NCBI GenBank assembly: GCA_028751875.1
Contig: CM054141.1
Span: forward strand, 42,771,854-42,835,853
Reading direction: 5' to 3'
From: Rapana venosa
Taxonomy: Eukaryota > Mollusca > Gastropoda > Neogastropoda > Muricidae
Length of the DNA stretch: 64,000 bases
Positions 43,971 through 54,731 of this stretch are shown piece by piece. Each line of letters starts with the position of its first letter. Within the stretch, counting starts at the first letter, position 1. The notes under the pieces were generated by a model, which worked only from the letters and a program-made list of their open reading frames with translations, had not been told where the DNA came from and did no database searches. Made by a program: the position numbers and the translations under genes.

Positions 43971-46140
43971 AATTTGTGTGTTTTTTGTGTAGGAAGAATT
44001 TGTGCAGCATGAAAATTTAAAGAATAGTATACCACAGGTGTTTGTCAACCTGTGTGTGTGTGTGGCTTTTATGTGTGTGTGTGAAAGGGGGGAGGGGGGT
44101 AAAGTGGAAAATAGTACTTACTGAAATAACATGAATTTGAGTGCCCTGTGTTTGTACAGTATATAGAATTCCAATTGCCAGATTGGTGGCTGTAACCATT
44201 GACTTAAAAATTGGTCACAATTTTGGAAAGGATGGAGGTGGAAGAAGCATTTGAATGTTACATACCAAAAAATGCCGTTTTTTATTTTGAAAAAGGTTCT
44301 ATGTGCATCTTATTGAACAACCTTGCATTAGAAATTGCTTTTATTTTATTTTTAATAGAAAACCATTTCACCTTTTATTCTTTATGTACAAGATTGCAGG
44401 CATCTTGAATTGATGTATCCTGTGACCTTACTACCTTATCTTTAGCTTTTCTGTAGGTCAGGCACATGCCCATTACCCAGGTCATAGCATTTCCATTGTT
44501 AGTACAAATGTACTCTGACGGCCTTTTTTCATTGTTATATTCAATCTGAAAAGAAAAAAAGCAGGGAAAAGAGGGGATGGGAGATCCTATATTTTATTTT
44601 TTAAAATGAGCAAAAACCTGAAGAAGAAGAATGGGGAGATAGCAAAAAGGAATGAAAGAAGAAAAAAGCAGTAAAAGTTAGAGGCCTCGCACAAAATATG
44701 TAGTGTGTTAGCAAGACTAAAGTAGAAAGATGTTACATTAATCAGCACTCATTGCTGCATGATTTGTTGTCTTTCATATGTCCAGCTTTTGTATTGTATC
44801 CATTAAACCATTTTGTGCTAATTTTCTGCAAGTGTGGAACTTCACTTCAAATGTGTATACTCCAAAATTCCAGTTTAGCAAATGTTGTGAAATGTATTTT
44901 GTAACTGATATAGTGTGGCACAGGGTTTGATTTTTTTTCAGCCTTCTTGCTTCTTGCTTTCATGAAACCTGGCTTGTGTAAAGCTAGAAAATGGTTTTGC
45001 ATGTGTGTGAAAGGGTTTTTTTGTTTGGTTTTTTGGTTTGTTTGTTTTTAGTTGGTTGTAAACTGTTTACAAGCAGTTGTACAGAACAATTGTCTGTATT
45101 GTATTTGGTGGGGTTTTTTGGCTTTTTTTGCAGAAGAAATGTGCATTTCAGCAAGGAATAGTGGTGGACAGCTTGACATGTATTTAAAGCGCTTACATTT
45201 TCCACTTTTCTCTTTTTGTTGGTCACATCTTAAACATTTTATTTTGAACCATTTAGTAGCATTTTCTTGGACTTGATTACCAAAAGATGATGATCCTTTT
45301 ATTTTTGCTTTTTCTCATGTACGCAGAGTGAAGCAGTTCACTGCTAACATTTTTCTTTTAATAATTTTATTTCAGACATAACACAGATATTTCTGGAAGG
45401 AATATATCAGTAATGTTTTTGTTTGGTTGTTTGACATTTGATGTTTCATTTGAGTTTGTCTCCACTTTATCTGGGCAGTTATGTAATTGATTTACTTGCA
45501 TGTGACCATTCCAATGTCCACATTCTTTACCTTGAAATGGATAGTAGATGTGTGTAGTTTGTTGCCTGTATTGTTTCTGAATCATAACAACCTGCATGGC
45601 ATGGCTTAAATCATGTCTCTGACCTATCCTCTTTATGTACAATTCTTGGACAACGATTTTGCCTGGTGTTTGGTAGACATGTTTGTTATGCAGCTAATGC
45701 TTGTTTACTGCCCCCTCCCCTCCTGTTATTCCAAGGTCAAAATTAGTTTTATGCGCAATTTCTTACAATATATTGCATTTGAGGCTGCTTTCCAGTGATT
45801 TTTAATTTCCATGAAAGATAAAATTGGAAACCACATATGCCAGTATCATATTAGTTTTTTGCTTTTGTGTTGCAAGTATGGGGTTTTGGGGGGGGGGGGG
45901 GGCGTTGTTTTTGCTTCAAATCTAGTTAAGCTTGTTCTAGAATCCAAACTGAAAATAGTGCGGATAAGCTTTTACAACCCAATTTGGTTATCTATCATGT
46001 GATGAAAACCAAACTGGCCCAACTTGAATAAATGGAGAATGTGTTACATGTTTCTTTAGAGGATCAGTGACAGATGTTTACTGTAATCAGTATTGCTTCC
46101 ATGTTTCCTGTATTTCATAAAAGCCTGTTCATAATTGATT
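43971..46140. other. repeat-poor AT-rich stretch, possible 3' UTR or intergenic
   Basis: About 2.2 kb with no SINE or LINE copy that I can see, apart from a G run at 45,889-45,902. AATAAA occurs at 46,027-46,032 on the plus strand. It could be a plus-strand 3' UTR, but no coding exon supports that. No gene recognised. Confidence 0.3.
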
Positions 46141-46384
46141 TTATGTCTTAATCAAATGGTGAGCACACACCACCGGCACCCGACTACCAACTGACTTTCC
46201 TGGGAAAAATACAAGCTTTGCACAACTCCCTCTACTACAAAACTTACAAGCTGATGTTTTGCACTTACCATTCAGGGTGTCTGCGCTTTCTGGCTGTAAA
46301 AATAACATGGCTGGAATTAAGCTTATCACTTCATTGTTTGAAAAGTTTATTGGAAGAATGCAGCATTGTGGTCCACTTCACCTT

Positions 46385-46835
46385 CTTCACCTATTATGTA
46401 GTCTCTTAGACCGTCGGGGCACCAATGACAATTTTGCAACCAGCTTCCTCCACTCTTTGCAGTCCATTCTGTAGAAAATTGTTCCACTCAAAGCCAGTCC
46501 ACTCTGATGTCTTCCCATCGTTTTCTGTCTGCCTCTTCGTCTCCCTCCTTGTACTGTTCCCTGTAGGACAGTCTTGGCCAGTCCAGATGTTTGTGCAACA
46601 GGCCCATACCACTTCCAAGTTTGCATTTTTTCACTGAAGTCAGCTCTTCATATCGTTCGATGGCGTTTTAAATTCTGGTTTTCTCTTCCTCATTAGTGAT
46701 GTGATCTCTATGAAATACAAAGGAGTTTGTGAAAGCACCTCATCTCTATTGCCTGTATCCTGGTCTGATCTTGTAGCTGTGGTCTGGGCTATCCTGGAGA
46801 GAATGTCTGAAATTGTGGTCCAAGATGTTTTCAAA
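46385..46835 (-). mobile_element. LINE C-terminal fragment (GLAKTVLQGTVQGGRRRGRQ type)
   Basis: On the minus strand, ILSRIAQTTA lies near 46,770-46,800. KWYGPVAQTSGLAKTVLQG, then TVQGGRRRGRQKTMGRH follow at 46,530-46,615, and EWRKLVAKLSLVPRRS near 46,400-46,450. These are the standard end segments of a very widespread invertebrate LINE polyprotein. Intervening sequence is out of frame or deleted. Confidence 0.9.
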
Positions 46836-47410
46836 TGATGGTGTGAGAATTCAAAAGTGAATAGAAGTCAGTTGGTGGGTCTGTGTCGCTGCTGGTCAGA
46901 GCATTGGGAAAAGCCTACCTCCCCCTTCAGCCATAAAGCTGGGGTTAGGGTTGGGTAGCCGGCTCGCAGCAGAAATAACATGAACAGGAAAATCAGAATT
47001 TTTTAAAAAGCATATTGTCAAAACTTGATGGGAAGCAATACAAAAATCATGACTGAAAATATATTTTAAAAAATTGACCAAAGTCATTGTTCAGAGTTCC
47101 ATTCATGTATGATTGTGTTTTGTTGAGCATGTGAATAGATCTTGCGCACACATACATTTTTTCTGTACTTTTAAGTCTCTTCCTGTGTCTTTTTGTCTGT
47201 CTATCTCTCCCTGTACTCGTTCCATCACATAACAGGAACAACTCGGACACATTTAGATGTCTTCAAATGCCTGTTGGAAATAAACAAGCAAGCACAAGTT
47301 GCATAGCTTTTAGTACATGAAAGCACACGTTGATGTAAATCTAAGTCAAAGCATGGATTTAAATCTAAGCAAAGGGATGCAAAATAACTTTTAGCATGTT
47401 ACTAGAGTTA
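46836..47410. other. unique AT-rich stretch, no gene recognised
   Basis: Non-repetitive sequence with no convincing frame. Confidence 0.45.
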
Positions 47411-47414
47411 TGGA

Positions 47415-47535
47415 AACTGGGCATATGCAAAGTCAAAGTCAACATTTTATTTCCAGATGGTACATCGAATAAGCAAAGCATTTGCTGTTTAATCAAGCCA
47501 TCTAGGAACAAAAATTGCTTAATATTGAACAACAT
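47415..47535 (-). repeat. dispersed repeat E, copy 2
   Basis: Reverse complement of copy 1 at 34.24 kb: CATTTTATTTCCAGATGGTA, CATCGAATAAGCAAAGCATT, AATCAAGCCATCTAGGAAC. This copy extends further into AAAGTCAAAGTCAA. Confidence 0.75.
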
Positions 47536-47831
47536 TATTACAACTCTTAACAATAACATGGACCAGGAAGAAGAAAAAACGGTAAAATAATATGCTGCAA
47601 AACACGCGCAAACACATGCGTGTGCGCACACACACACACACACACGCACATGTGCGTGTGTGCAAGTGTTGATGTTGCTATCAAATTTGTTTGAACATTC
47701 CTTGCTTTGATGCTGAGATTCCACTATGGCCCAGTATGACAGGGCTCTTTCAGTATATCACCACCTTCTGGAGATTCTGTGCTATGAATTTTCTATCTCT
47801 TCATTTATTCCTGTTGTTCTTACCTTTTCAT

Positions 47832-47835
<4 letters not shown>

Positions 47836-47872
<37 letters not shown>
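47836..47872. repeat. (TC)n microsatellite
   Basis: About 36 bases of TC. CA units at 47,628-47,645 lie nearby. Confidence 0.95.
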
Positions 47873-47873
<1 letters not shown>

Positions 47874-48129
47874 CTTGAGCATAATCTAATTAAAAGTTTT
47901 GAAGTGAAAGGGTGACAAAAGAAAAACTTTAACAGTAGGCGGAAGATTCAATACCTATTTACATCAAACGGGTCATTTTTCCCTGCCTACAAAGTGATTT
48001 AGATGTCATAAGTCAAAAAAGTCTACATGTTTAACCAAGCTATTTGTGGTATACATTTAAATTGAACTGCTTGTTATTGTAGTGTACATCACACTGTCTT
48101 TGCAGATTTATCTGTGTGAAATTAAAGCA

Positions 48130-48440
48130 GCTCTCCCCAGAGAGAATGCATAGCCACCAGGAGCAGCACCACGCCCCCAACCCCTTTTTTTTTCTTCAAA
48201 TTTCCTCTTTGCAAGTGTGCTTGTGTTCATGGTTTTTCCTACACAATTTAGCCGGGGACAACTCTCTGTTCATCATGGGTGGTTAGTGTGCTAAATGTGT
48301 ATTACACATGGAACCTCTGGTTTACCCTCTCACCTGAAAGACTGGCACCCAGACCCTGCTCAATGTCTTATGGATGGGGAAATGTTTGGGCTCAAAGGAG
48401 GATCAAACCTGCGACTACCTACTTTCTAGGCAAGCACATC
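48130..48440 (-). mobile_element. SINE-like repeat (family D), with tRNA-type head
   Basis: GCCGGGGACAACTCTCTGTT, ATTACACATGGAACCTCTGG, TTTACCCTCTCACCTGAAAG, ACTGGCACCCAGACC match family D in order. At the far end GGATCAAACCTGC, read on the minus strand as GCAGGTTTGATCC, is a B-box-like sequence near 48,400-48,412, followed by head sequence to about 48,440. Confidence 0.7.
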
Positions 48441-49712
48441 AACGATCCACCATTTTCATATTCTGTCTATTCATAGTCACATCTGCAATTTCATTTTTCA
48501 ATTTTGTACTTTTTTGTTGTTTTTGGTCTAGTATCAAAATATGTACGCTTGGCATTTTGTTAAACACACGCTTTTGAGAAAAAATGGAATTATTTTGATA
48601 TGTTATGTATACCCACTGTTACAGTAAATTACAGATAAGTTGCATGATTCAGCATTGTGTCAGTATTCGCCAACATCCCATTGCAGTTGATGCCAGATGG
48701 CTTCAGTATGTAAGCATGGAGGAAACTGATCTAAGCACAAGTTCATCATCAATCAGAATGACTGGCACCCTCAGCACAGCCCGGTCTTATTGTTTGTTGT
48801 TTTTTTTTACATTTGGCAGACTTCATAGGTCAGGAATGTGTGTGTGTGTGTGCTTATATAATAGATTGTCATGAAAATGTGTTGCAGCTTGTGATTCGTT
48901 TTCATTCAGTCGTGGAGTAGGACTATGTCTGTGCAACTGATATTCCTTGTCATCTGAAAATGTAAAATTACTGAATAAAAAATGCCTAATACAAAAAAGG
49001 GAAGAAAAACAAACAAGTTGCACAGTTAGGTTCTCTAACATTTCGATTTATTCAATCATCCTCAAAGAGGTTCTCTAAAAGACAAGCTCAAACACAACCA
49101 ACCAATTAACTGCAGGAATGAAAGCTACTAAAGGTGTCTTGATAGATACCAAACATTGTATTACTATAATATCTCACTGGGAACAAATTATATTATCAAA
49201 AGATCACACACACACACACACACACACACACTGCTACCACCACAAAACCAGAACTAAAAATGACACGGATTTTTTTTTTCTGTTCCATTTTGATTTTAGG
49301 TCAAGAGCAGAATTGGTGTAAATGTACTTTTTTTTTTTTTTTTTTTTTTGGGGGGGAGGGTTTAGAAGATGACAAAGTAGATGTTTCCTTCAATCTCAAA
49401 ACTATAATCCAGGGAGTAATGGCTGTTTCTTTTGATTTTTCTTTCCTGAGTCATTTTAACTTCCATCGTACTTAATACACATGAATCACCCCCTTTTTCT
49501 CTTTGATTTTTTTTCTTTTTCTGTCAGAATTATTTGAACACTTATATATTCCTCCAATTCAACTTGATCATAATTTCTGCCTAGTTTCATTTATTGTTGT
49601 TCCTAGTTGTTATTCCTGAATTAGTAAATGAATGTTGCTTTGGATATTTTTTTTTTTAATTCAGAATTTTAAAATGCCATCAGACCTTTTGCAAAGCTCA
49701 TAACTTCTGTAT

Positions 49713-49740
<28 letters not shown>
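48441..49740. other. unique AT-rich stretch with CA and T runs, no gene recognised
   Basis: A CA array lies at 49,205-49,232, a T run with G at 49,328-49,357, and a CA array at 49,717-49,743. No convincing frame. Confidence 0.45.
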
Positions 49741-49743
<3 letters not shown>

Positions 49744-49749
49744 TGACTG

Positions 49750-49990
49750 GAGTGGCACAGGCATGCCACACGAACATCTGGACTGGCCATGACTGTTCTA
49801 CAGGGAACAGTACAAGGAGGGAGACAAAGAGGCAGACAGAGAAAACGATGGGAAGACATCATCAGAGAGAGGACTGGCCTTGAGTGGAAGACAAACTACA
49901 CAAAGCTGTGACCTACAAGGGGTGGAGGAAGCTGGTTCTAAAATCTTCATTGCTGTCCCGATGGTCGACCAAACAGATCAGTGAAGGAAC
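49750..49990 (+). mobile_element. LINE C-terminal fragment, same family as 46.4 kb
   Basis: The frame gives TSGLAMTVLQGTVQGGRQRG, then RQRKRWEDIIRERTGLEW near 49,777-49,890. A frameshifted GWRKLVLKSSLLSRWS follows at about 49,916-49,965. The homologous segment on the opposite strand at 46.4 kb reads GLAKTVLQGTVQGGRRRGRQ. It starts right after a CA array, consistent with 5' truncation. Confidence 0.9.
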
Positions 49991-50087
49991 ATTAATCATT
50001 CGCAGGTCTCAAACACAAAGTACATGCTCCCACCCATCTGTGCATCAATTTTGTACACACACACACACACACACACTCATTCATTTT

Positions 50088-50222
50088 CGTAAGAGTAGGC
50101 CATTGTGTGCTGATGGAAACAGATGACAGAATTCACAAAACCACATACACACGGGGACTGGATGTAACAAAGCACATAAGAGCTTATTCCATTATCCTCA
50201 ATATAAAAGAATAAAATAAAAA
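50088..50222 (+). mobile_element. tRNA-derived SINE (family A), 3' half
   Basis: TCGTAAGAGTAGGCCATTGT, GGAAACAGATGACAGAATTC, ACACGGGGACTGGATGTAAC and ATTATCCTCAATATAAAAG followed by AATAAAATAAAA are the second half of family A, in the order of the reference copy. It follows a CA array and LINE fragment. Confidence 0.85.
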
Positions 50223-50675
50223 TTCATGCGCGCACTGCATAGGTACACATGTCAGGTAGTCATAACTTATGCCATCCACACGGTCACATTTTGCACAAAT
50301 AATTGTATAGCATAGTCTTGAGGAAAAGAGGGGACGGGGTGGGGGTTTTTGAGAGAGCAATGGCAATGTTTTAGAGACTCATTGGCCTCCACAAGAACCA
50401 AGGGATAAAACTTCAACCCTCTTGCTTTAAAACACAGTTATCTCCCTTGTACTGAAATGGTGTGAATCTTCTTCCTCTTTATACCTGTCATTCATTTACT
50501 AATATGTATGCTTTTTGTTTCTCTTTTGCTAAAGAGTTAATGGGAATAAAACATTGTGAATTTAATATCAGATTTGATTATTATTACTATTGTCCTTTGG
50601 GTATATGTGTTTTGCTATTCTTCGTTATACTGGTCATTTTGTTTCACTATAGGTCAGAAAAGAGTCAATGGGATA
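50223..50675. other. unique stretch, no gene recognised
   Basis: Non-repetitive AT-rich sequence. Confidence 0.45.
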
Positions 50676-50677
50676 AA

Positions 50678-50683
50678 AAATAT

Positions 50684-50758
<75 letters not shown>

Positions 50759-50790
50759 GTGAATGTGTGTGTGTGTGTGTGTGTGTGAAT
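50678..50790. repeat. (TA)n and (TG)n compound microsatellite
   Basis: TA dinucleotides at 50,680-50,758 are followed by TG units at 50,764-50,788. Confidence 0.97.
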
Positions 50791-51007
50791 TAAATTGTTA
50801 ATCGACCCCCACCCCCTATTTTTCCCCCTCTGCAGAAGGGAAACAGCTCTACATAGCTCTGTAATTTCTAGTAGATAGCAGTTATCTTTCGTAGATTGTT
50901 GAGGGTGTCATAATAGCTTATGCTTGAATGATTGTATTATTCTTGACGCTTTGTTGTTGTTTTGGGTTGTTTGTTGTTGTTTATTTCCTAAAGCCTGATC
51001 CATGATG

Positions 51008-51234
51008 TCTGGCGGACTATTGTCGGTGGCCTATGCTCCAGGGTTAGTTATGGGCCTAAGTAAGTAAGTAAGTAAGACTTGTTAAAACCATCAATGTAGT
51101 ATAGAATGGAGATCAATGCTGCCAAAACCAAGATGAGGGCCAGCACAACTCCACCATCCACAAACAGAAAATAAGATAATGTTCATGGGGGGAAAGTAGA
51201 AGCTGTTCAAAAGTTGTCTTCTCAGGAAGGTGGC
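51008..51234 (+). repeat. 227-bp direct duplicate, copy 1 (LINE 3' tip plus flank)
   Basis: Runs from TCTGGCGGACTATTGTCGGT, through (TAAG)n at about 51,056-51,075, to GTCTTCTCAGGAAGGTGGC. It is the same as 52,433-52,654 except for one extra T and one extra TAAG unit, as far as I can see by eye. Confidence 0.93.
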
Positions 51235-51272
51235 TTATTTCTCCTATCATTTTTTTATGAACTTTTGTTGTT

Positions 51273-51273
<1 letters not shown>

Positions 51274-51351
<78 letters not shown>
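51274..51351. repeat. (TC)n microsatellite
   Basis: About 77 bases of uninterrupted TC. Confidence 0.97.
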
Positions 51352-51354
<3 letters not shown>

Positions 51355-51639
51355 CTTCACATACCTGTATACTTTCTGAAAGCACATGAGTAATTTGCCA
51401 TCCATCCCAGGTACATCAACCCTAACAGCATCTAACACATGTCTAATTAATTCTCATTACTAGTTTCTTTTGTTTACTTGTGTTTTTGCTCTTCCTCTTT
51501 ATACCCAGCATTCATTTACTGATATGTATACTCTGTGTTTCTCTACAGTTTAAAAAGAGTGAATCGGAATAAACCATTGTGAAATAAATTTATTTGAATT
51601 GTGAAAAAAATGTTTTCTTTAGTGCACACATGCGTGTGT

Positions 51640-51785
51640 GCATGCCCACTTGTGTGTGTACGTGCGTGTGTGTGTGTGTGTGTGTGCGCCTGTGTGCGTG
51701 CGTGCGTGTGTGTGTGAGAGTGTGTGTGTGTGTGTTTGTCAGACAGACAGACAGATAGACAGGCAGGCAGGCGGGCAGGCAGGAT
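51640..51785. repeat. (TG)n and (CAGA/GGCA)n compound microsatellite
   Basis: TG and GTGC units at 51,640-51,738 pass into CAGA and then GGCA tetramers at 51,741-51,782. Confidence 0.92.
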
Positions 51786-52009
51786 GTGCAAAAAGAAATG
51801 CCTTAATTGTTTTTTTTTTTTTTATTAATCTGCCTTTTCCCACTAAACCTTTGTTTACTGTTGAGAATATTTGCATTCTGGCGTCACCTGTTCTGTATAA
51901 AATAACAAATAATATCATCCTGTATGTGTCGTACAATGTAGGGAGGTTAAAGTCAAAGAAGTCAGCAATAAGCAGCAACAACAATAAGCAACAACAACAA
52001 CAAAAGGGG

Positions 52010-52496
52010 AAACAGAAATGGTTGGACAACATCATCAAAGGGACCCAATTTTTCTGGCTTTTTCCAGACCCAGACTTGTTAAAAAGTCCGCCATGGCCGG
52101 TCCCAAGCCCGGATGAGAAAGGAGGAGGGTTGGGCGTGGGGATAGCAACCCCACCCCGTAAAAACAAAGCCTGCTACAGAAACGCCAACAACGGACCAAG
52201 AGACTCCTGCCCTGGGAGAGGAAGGGTCCTCGCCAAGAGGATGCATGACGCGGTGTGGTGAAAGCCGTGAGTCTACGGAAGCCACAAGGCCGACCCCCCT
52301 TTTATCGACCAGGACCTTGAAAACGAAAAAGAGGAAGGCCAAGAAACACCTGGCGACGTGACCTTGAGGCAGAAACCAAGAAGATGGGATATACCTGGAG
52401 ACAGCTGGAGAGAATAGCCCAGGACAGAGGACTCTGGCGGACTATTGTCGGTGGCCTATGCTCCAGGGTAGTTATGGGCCTAAGTAAGTAAGTAAG
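52010..52496 (+). mobile_element. LINE C-terminal fragment with (TAAG)n tail
   Basis: A clean frame at about 52,323-52,488 encodes KRKRGRPRNTWRRDLEAETK, then KMGYTWRQLERIAQDRGLWR and TIVGGLCS to a stop in the TAAG repeats. This is a typical LINE C-terminus (RGRP-x-x-T-W-R-R, then D-R...W-R). The (TAAG)n array is a plausible 3' tail of the element. The sequence at 52,020-52,260, GC-richer with CGTGGGG and CCCTGGGAGAGG, looks like another repeat or an internal rearranged part. Confidence 0.8.
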
Positions 52497-52654
52497 ACTT
52501 GTTAAAACCATCAATGTAGTATAGAATGGAGATCAATGCTGCCAAAACCAAGATGAGGGCCAGCACAACTCCACCATCCACAAACAGAAAATAAGATAAT
52601 GTTCATGGGGGGAAAGTAGAAGCTGTTCAAAAGTTGTCTTCTCAGGAAGGTGGC
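52433..52654 (+). repeat. 222-bp direct duplicate, copy 2
   Basis: The second copy of the segment at 51,008-51,234. It starts inside the LINE C-terminal frame and goes about 155 bases past the (TAAG)n tail, ending at GGAAGGTGGC where a SINE begins. Confidence 0.93.
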
Positions 52655-52945
52655 AGGATGGTCAAGACGTTTGCCCTTCCTTCCCAGTTTGACTAAAAAA
52701 TCGAACTGAATGTCAAAGTCCTTCGGATGAGACTATAAACCGAGGTCCCGTGCGAACGCATGCAGAACATCTTGCGCACACGTTAAATCCTGTTCCGCTT
52801 TTCGAAAGAGTAGGCTATTGTGTGCCGGTGGGAAGAGATGAAAAAATTTACAAAACCGCATATACACGGGGACTAGATGTAAAAAAAAAAGCACCTGAGT
52901 ACTTATTCCATTATCATCAATATAAAGTAATAAATGATTTTTTTT
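52655..52945 (+). mobile_element. tRNA-derived SINE (family A), nearly complete
   Basis: A diverged head (AGGATGGTCAAGACGTTTGC, TCGAACTGAATG) precedes TCCTTCGGATGAGACTATAA, ACCGAGGTCCCGTGCGAACG, CATGCAGAACATCTTGCGCA, CACGTTAAATCCTGTTCCGC, CGAAAGAGTAGGCTATTGTG and the tail CATTATCATCAATATAAAG. The uninterrupted junction CCGCATATACACGGGG near 52,857-52,872 is the empty-site reference for the insertion at 54.4 kb. Confidence 0.88.
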
Positions 52946-52954
52946 TTAATGTCA

Positions 52955-53008
52955 TCTGAGCGCTTTGATTTGGTGCTTTACAAGATTCAGCGCTATATAA
53001 ATTCCGTA

Positions 53009-53042
<34 letters not shown>
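52955..53042 (-). mobile_element. short AGCGCT repeat (family B) with (ATT)n
   Basis: GAGCGCTTTGATTTGGTGCT, TTACAAGATTCAGCGCTATA, TAAATTCCGTACATTATTAT and a 30-base ATT run. Both AGCGCT motifs are present. Confidence 0.88.
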
Positions 53043-54320
53043 GTATTTGTGTACCACTTTAAATCATGGCAGATTTCTTTGCAGCAGCATCAGAAGCAGT
53101 AGTGGTGGTGTTGGTGGTGACGGTGGTGGTAGGAGGAGGAGGAGGAGGGGACCAGCAGCAGCAGTAGTAGAAGTAGTATAGGACGAGCGCCTCCAGGATC
53201 AAGGGAAAGTAGCATTTCTAATAGTACATTCTTGCCTTCATGGAATAGAATTGTTTCCCTTACACTGTACTGCTTCTTCAGAGGCCCTTTGAAAGGTCTT
53301 AGTTCCCTGTGTGTGTGTGTGTGTGTGTGTGTGCGAACATTTACATAGCTTTAACATTGATTTTACATGTGTGTGTGTGTGTGCGTGCGCGCGAACATTT
53401 ACATAGCTTTAACATTAATTTTACATCTAGCCTTGATCCAAAATCACAGTTATATCATTCTCTACCCTGCATTTCTATACAGTTGGGAGAGGGTGGAGGA
53501 GGGTGGAAGATCTTGTTTCTTCTTTTTCAAAGAGCATCTCCCTCCCCACCCCTCCCATCCATCTCCTCTCCTTCCCACCATCAAGCTGTCCAAGACCACT
53601 ACTTTTAAAAATAAAAATAAAAAGGTCTACATGTGTATTCGTTTCCCGAAGAGAGACTTGACCAGCTCTGACCAGTGGTATGGATGGCATGAGCATCACC
53701 ACAGTTTCAGTGTAGTCTGCTGCCGGGATAGGGATGGGCTTTGCCAGGTTCTAACATGCTTGAGACACGATGCTTGAAAGCTTCAATGTACAGAGCCTCT
53801 GGAACTGAAAGAACAGCTATTTTTAAAAAATTACAAACACATACACATCTGTGTAGTGTTTTGTGATCATAAAGCGTGGTGAGAGTTGAATATAGTAGAA
53901 CTATCACCATTCACTTACATTTGTATTTGGCTGGTTGGTTGGATGGTAAGTAGATAATGTTCTGAATATTTAAAATTATTTTGTTTCTTTGCATGGGTTT
54001 TGTTGTGGGTTTGTTGGGTTTTTTTGCCCCCTACCCCCTCCCGGAAATGTTTAAGGAGAAAAGAATTGGGCTTGACTAATATGGATTGACTATGATGCTT
54101 TCACTGGTTTGTCTTGATTTCTTGAAGCAGGAGGAGGGGGGGGGGGGGGGGGGGGGGGGAGTTCGAGGGGTGTATGTATATATGCATGTGTGTGGGTTGT
54201 TCTTCCCTTGAACGCGTCTTTTAAGGTCAAGTATAATTATAAGAGGATAGTCGATAGGAGAAAGAGGGAGGAATGCGTAAGAATGAACATGTGAGAGGTT
54301 GTTTTTTTCCCTCTTTCCTT
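53043..54320. other. unique sequence with small repeats, no gene recognised
   Basis: GGT/GGA/CAG triplets lie at 53,098-53,175. A TG array plus a 36-base segment (GCGAACATTTACATAGCTTT, AACATTRATTTTACAT) is present twice at 53,311-53,426. A G run lies at 54,137-54,159. No convincing coding frame. Confidence 0.5.
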
Positions 54321-54322
54321 TC

Positions 54323-54672
54323 TCGTTTACTCTTTTATTTTGAGGATAGTGGAATAAGCACTCATGTGCTTTTTTTTTACATTCAGTCCCCGTGTATATC
54401 TTTGATTTGTTGCTTTACAAGATTCAGCGCTATATAAATTCCATACATTATTATTATTATTATTATTATATGCAGTTTTGTTGTAGATTTTGTCATCCGT
54501 TCCCACCGGCGCACAATGGCCTACCCTTACGAAAAGCGGAACAGGTTTTTACCGTGTGCGCAAGATGTTCTGCGTGCGCTCGCACACGGAACCTCGGTTT
54601 ATCGTCTCATTCGAAGGACTTTTGCGGGGAGTGGAGTCGGTACTGATGTTAACTCCAGGGGAATATATCCCT
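54323..54672 (-). mobile_element. tRNA-derived SINE (family A) interrupted by a family B repeat
   Basis: Tail part 54,323-54,399 (TTATTTTGAGGATAGTGGAA, CAGTCCCCGTGTATAT) and body part from 54,467 (GTCATCCGTTCCCACCGGCG, CGAAAAGCGGAACAGG, GTGCGCAAGATGTTCTGCGT, GGAACCTCGGTTTATCGTCT, GGGGAGTGGAGTCGGTACTG) are split by 67 bases of family B. The tRNA head beyond 54,665 is missing or replaced by GA/GT repeats. Confidence 0.9.
54400..54466 (-). mobile_element. family B repeat nested in a SINE
   Basis: CTTTGATTTGTTGCTTTACA, AGATTCAGCGCTATATAAAT, TCCATACATTATTATTATT lies inside the SINE. TATAT occurs on both sides (54,395-54,399 and 54,467-54,471) and may be a target-site duplication, though the ATT run makes that edge ambiguous. 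Confidence 0.85.
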
Positions 54673-54700
54673 GTGGTTGAACGTATGTATGTGTGTGTGG

Positions 54701-54707
<7 letters not shown>

Positions 54708-54731
<24 letters not shown>

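Noticed and set aside
43971..46140. Plus-strand 3' UTR with poly(A) signal at 46,027
   Set aside because: No coding exon on the plus strand supports it, and AATAAA alone is common in AT-rich DNA.
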